DNA of 7,509 bases from JBBSEZ01 sp038239195 (GTDB taxonomy: Bacteria > Planctomycetota > Planctomycetia > Gemmatales > Gemmataceae). Of the stretch, positions 5,211-7,509 are shown piece by piece (the stretch's first letter is position 1; the number at the start of each line of letters is the position of its first letter). The notes beneath the pieces were generated by a model. That model was given only the letters and a program-made list of their open reading frames with translations, was not told the origin of the DNA and ran no database searches. Location of the stretch: NCBI GenBank assembly GCA_038239195.1, contig JBBSEZ010000480.1:1-7509 (forward strand), written 5' to 3'. Position numbers and translations under genes: made by a program.

Positions 5211-7127
5211 GTGCTGGACCGTCCGGCAACGGCCGTCTCGCCCCAAGGATCGGAGAGCGACGATGCGACTCACTGGCCTGCCCCCGAGTTGACTTGCCTG
5301 CCCCTCGACTTCGCCCTCGCCGTCCGCTCTCACCCTCGGTTCGATCGCCCGCTGGAAGTGAGCGTGCGCCAGGCGTCGCTGCTGGGCAGCGCTCCCTGGG
5401 TGCGCGGCCTCGGGAAGGTGGCGCTCGACGTTTCCACGCAGGGGTGGCGCTTCCCGGTCCCACCCGACCAACCGGCCTTGCCCCCGCGCCCGAAGCCGGC
5501 CGTCGAGCTCAAACCGCCCCGGGCGCTCAAGCCGATCGACCTGCTGACAGGCCAGCCGATGGTCGAGCCGCCCCTGCCCGACCTGGAGGCAGCGCCGGCC
5601 GAGGTGCCCCCTGACGAGGTGGTGGCCGCATCGAACGAAGCGGGACTGTGCGAGGGGGCCCCCCCCGACGCGGCGGAGGGGGAGCGAACGCACCTGCGCC
5701 CGATGCGCGATTCGGTCCACTTCAAGGACCGCCTGCTCTATCTCCTCCAGCCCCCCGTCGAGGACCTGTTCGCGGGAGGGCGCGTCAGCCTGCCGTTCAA
5801 GCCCTACCCCTACCAGGTCAAGGGCATCGCCTTCCTGATGCCGCGGCAGGCCGCCCTGATCGCCGACGAGATGGGGCTGGGCAAGACGATGCAGACCATC
5901 GTCGCGCTGCGCCTGCTGTTCCACGCGGGGATGATCCAGCGCGCCCTCGTCGTCTGCCCCAAGCCACTCGTCGTCAACTGGTCGCGCGAGCTGCGCACCT
6001 GGGCGCCCGACCTTCCCTTTGAAGTCGTCAGCGGCGACACGGAGCAGCGGCGGGCGATCTGGAAAGTCTCCAATTGCCCCCTCAAGCTCGTCAACTACGA
6101 GCTCCTGACGCGCGACGCCGAGGACGCCTGCGCCGAGGACGTGCGCTTCGACGTGGTGGTGATCGACGAGGCGCAGCGCATCAAGAACCACGACTCGAAG
6201 ACCGCCCTGGTGGTGCGTGCCCTGCGGCGCGAGCGGAGCTGGGCGATGACGGGGACGCCCATCGAGAACAAGACCGACGATCTCGTGAACATCTTCGCCT
6301 TCGTGGACCCGCATCGCATCCCGCCCGACACGCCCCCGAAGATGTTGCCGTCGCTCGTCAGCGACTACATTTTGCGCCGGACGAAAGAGATGGTGGTCAA
6401 GGACATGCCGCCGCGGATCATCCGCGACGCGTGCATCGAGCTGTCGCCGGCGCAGCGCGAGGCGTACGACCTGGCGGAGAAGGACGGCGTGGTCCACCTC
6501 AACGCCCTGGGCGACACGCTCACGGTACAGCACGTCTTCGAGTTGGTGATGCGCCTCAAGCAGATCTGCAATTTCGACCCGCGCACCGGCCAGAGCTCGA
6601 AGATGGAGCAACTGGTGGCCGACATGCAGGAGGTGGCCGAGAGCGGGCGCAAGGCGATCGTGTTCTCGCAGTGGGTGAGCCCGCTGGAGACGCTGGCGCG
6701 CAACCTGCAACCGTATGGCCCGCTGCTCTATCACGGTAAGGTGCCGCACAAGGAGCGCCAGCGCATCCTCGACCAGTTCAAGAGCGACCCGACGAAGCAC
6801 GTGATCCTGATGAGCTACGGCACGGGGAGCGTGGGGCTCAACTTGCAGTTCACCAACTACGTGTTTCTGTTCGACCGCTGGTGGAACCCGGCCATCGAGG
6901 ACCAGGCGATCAACCGGGCCCATCGGCTCGGGCAGAAGTCGTCGGTGTTCGTGACGCGCTTCACCAGCCAGAACACCATCGAGGGGCGCATCGCGGAGGT
7001 ACTGGAGAAGAAAAGGGAGCTGTTCAACGACCTCATCGAGCAGAACGGGCCCCCGCCGACGCTGGGGCTGACGGAGGACGACGTCTTCGGGCTGTTCGAC
7101 ATTCAGGCGCGGCCGAAACGCGGCTGA
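5211..7127 (+). CDS. SNF2-family DEAD/DEAH-type ATPase/helicase, compact form
   Basis: A 638-residue SF2 ATPase of the SNF2/RapA type that would use ATP to translocate on double-stranded DNA and move or strip bound proteins. Numbered from GTG 5211, motif I is DEMGLGKT (219-226, Lys225), motif II DEAQ (319-322), motif III MTGTP (346-350), the lobe junction YILRRTK (386-392), motif IV KAIVFSQW (481-488), motif V YGTGSVGLNL (536-545) and motif VI QAINRAHRLGQ (565-575). All catalytic residues are present. Residues 1-185 match no domain I know; about 80-165 are rich in Pro and acidic residues and are probably a linker. The stretch from motif III to YILRRTK is short. The 57 bases from ATG 5154 to GTG 5211 have low third-position GC, unlike the body, supporting GTG. 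No restriction, nuclease or methylase partner is seen, so the role is open: repair, transcription recycling or chromosome remodelling. Confidence 0.9.
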   Translation: MLDRPATAVSPQGSESDDATHWPAPELTCLPLDFALAVRSHPRFDRPLEVSVRQASLLGSAPWVRGLGKVALDVSTQGWRFPVPPDQPALPPRPKPAVELKPPRALKPIDLLTGQPMVEPPLPDLEAAPAEVPPDEVVAASNEAGLCEGAPPDAAEGERTHLRPMRDSVHFKDRLLYLLQPPVEDLFAGGRVSLPFKPYPYQVKGIAFLMPRQAALIADEMGLGKTMQTIVALRLLFHAGMIQRALVVCPKPLVVNWSRELRTWAPDLPFEVVSGDTEQRRAIWKVSNCPLKLVNYELLTRDAEDACAEDVRFDVVVIDEAQRIKNHDSKTALVVRALRRERSWAMTGTPIENKTDDLVNIFAFVDPHRIPPDTPPKMLPSLVSDYILRRTKEMVVKDMPPRIIRDACIELSPAQREAYDLAEKDGVVHLNALGDTLTVQHVFELVMRLKQICNFDPRTGQSSKMEQLVADMQEVAESGRKAIVFSQWVSPLETLARNLQPYGPLLYHGKVPHKERQRILDQFKSDPTKHVILMSYGTGSVGLNLQFTNYVFLFDRWWNPAIEDQAINRAHRLGQKSSVFVTRFTSQNTIEGRIAEVLEKKRELFNDLIEQNGPPPTLGLTEDDVFGLFDIQARPKRG

Positions 7128-7509
7128 GGATGTGGCGCACCCCGAGTCGCGAGGGGCGCATAGCCTCTTCGTCCCGTGCTCGGGAGCAGCCGCAAGCACC
7201 GAGCGACTTCTCAAAAACGGGCCCTCCGCCAGGTTTGCGGAGGAGCCAGCAACAGAACGCCCCGGAGGGCGTTCCCTCGAGGGGCGTGCGGAGCGCTGGA
7301 GGGAACGCCCTCCGGGGCATTCCCGGCTCGCCCTCCTCAATCAGCAGTTCCCCGGGGCCGAGCGAAAAGGCCGGCTTCTGAACAACCGATCAGTAGGCGA
7401 GGCTGTCGGGCGGGGCGAATTGCCTTGTCTCTGTCGCTCGTTTGACTGCTCCGGTCGCCAAAATCGGTAGCCGATGCCTGCGATGCCTCCAGCGGGGCCA
7501 CGGCCGAGG
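7128..7509. other. Non-coding region after the SNF2 gene
   Basis: No gene is supported here. A weak dyad GCTCGG/CCGAGC (7178-7183, 7199-7204) lies about 50 bases past the stop. A clear hairpin CCTCCGC-CAGGTTT-GCGGAGG (7223-7243) follows and could be the 3' end structure of the SNF2 mRNA, though without a T-run. Next comes the inverted-repeat element at 7255-7324. From about 7330 to the edge there is mixed sequence with somewhat lower GC and no convincing start, ribosome-binding site or protein family; a neighbouring gene may begin outside the window. Confidence 0.45.
7255..7324. repeat. BIME/REP-like inverted palindrome pair
   Basis: Perfect 20-bp arms at 7259-7278 and 7299-7318 flank a 20-base centre. 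Each arm also lies inside its own small palindrome. GAACGCCC-CGGA-GGGCGTTC (7255-7274) is perfect. GGGAACGCCC-TCCG-GGGCATTCCC (7301-7324) has one mismatch. Two palindromic units in opposite orientation, lying beyond a gene's 3' end, are the layout of REP/BIME elements. Membership of a dispersed family cannot be shown from one copy. It could instead be a large hairpin terminator or a MITE-like remnant. Confidence 0.6.

Noticed and set aside
5154..7127. Defence or restriction island around the SNF2 helicase
   Set aside because: SNF2 proteins occur in some defence systems, but no methylase, nuclease, PLD or other partner is present and the neighbours are housekeeping or transport genes.
4869..7340. 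823-residue open frame on the - strand
   Set aside because: It lies antisense to the clc end and the whole SNF2 gene; rich in Arg, Leu and His with no recognisable motif. The + strand SNF2 motifs are complete.
7442..7470. Rightward promoter near the right edge (TTGACT followed by CGGTAG)
   Set aside because: The -35 is good but no acceptable -10 lies at 16-18 bp, and no gene start follows within the window.

Overview
The window is very GC-rich and carries five intact protein genes, all on the + strand. In order they are purQ (FGAM synthase glutaminase subunit), nadC (quinolinate phosphoribosyltransferase), a birA-type biotin protein ligase, a CLC-family chloride channel/transporter with two C-terminal CBS domains, and a compact SNF2-family helicase. 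High GC, strong G/C third-position bias, few U-tract terminators and a stand-alone bacterial SNF2 protein would suit a soil or freshwater planctomycete of the Gemmata kind. That placement is an inference; no marker gene in the window fixes it.

Left edge (1-240): this stretch is less GC-rich and is not protein coding. On the - strand it holds a near-consensus sigma70-type promoter (TTGACG, 16 bp, TACAAT). Downstream of the promoter come two small hairpins, one with a GCAA tetraloop, then a clear match to the rrn boxA antiterminator (GGTTCTTTGACAATT), and then a 13-bp hairpin whose G-U pairs form only in - strand RNA. Together these look like the 5' leader of a ribosomal RNA transcript running leftward out of the window, divergent from purQ. 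The rRNA gene itself is not in the window.

Middle (240-2961): purQ, nadC and birA look like one housekeeping unit. A 50-bp gap with an 11-bp hairpin separates purQ from nadC. nadC and birA overlap as ATGA, which suggests translational coupling. A long stem-loop follows birA and may end the unit. The products serve de novo purine synthesis, NAD synthesis and protein biotinylation. PurQ and NadC both act in PRPP-dependent nucleotide chemistry, but the grouping is probably housekeeping rather than one pathway.

Right (3087-7509): the CLC gene has its own strong Shine-Dalgarno sequence. It keeps the gating glutamate but has valine where exchangers have the internal proton glutamate, and GHGTD in place of the GSGIP filter motif. 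The SNF2 gene most likely begins at GTG 5211 behind GGAGGA, not at ATG 5154, which lies inside an inverted repeat. The last 380 bases have no supportable gene but contain a BIME-like pair of inverted palindromes with perfect 20-bp arms.

I see no CRISPR array, tRNA, insertion sequence or recognisable defence or secondary-metabolite cluster. The most unusual items are the divergent rRNA-type leader, the channel-like CLC signature and the non-standard SNF2 architecture.
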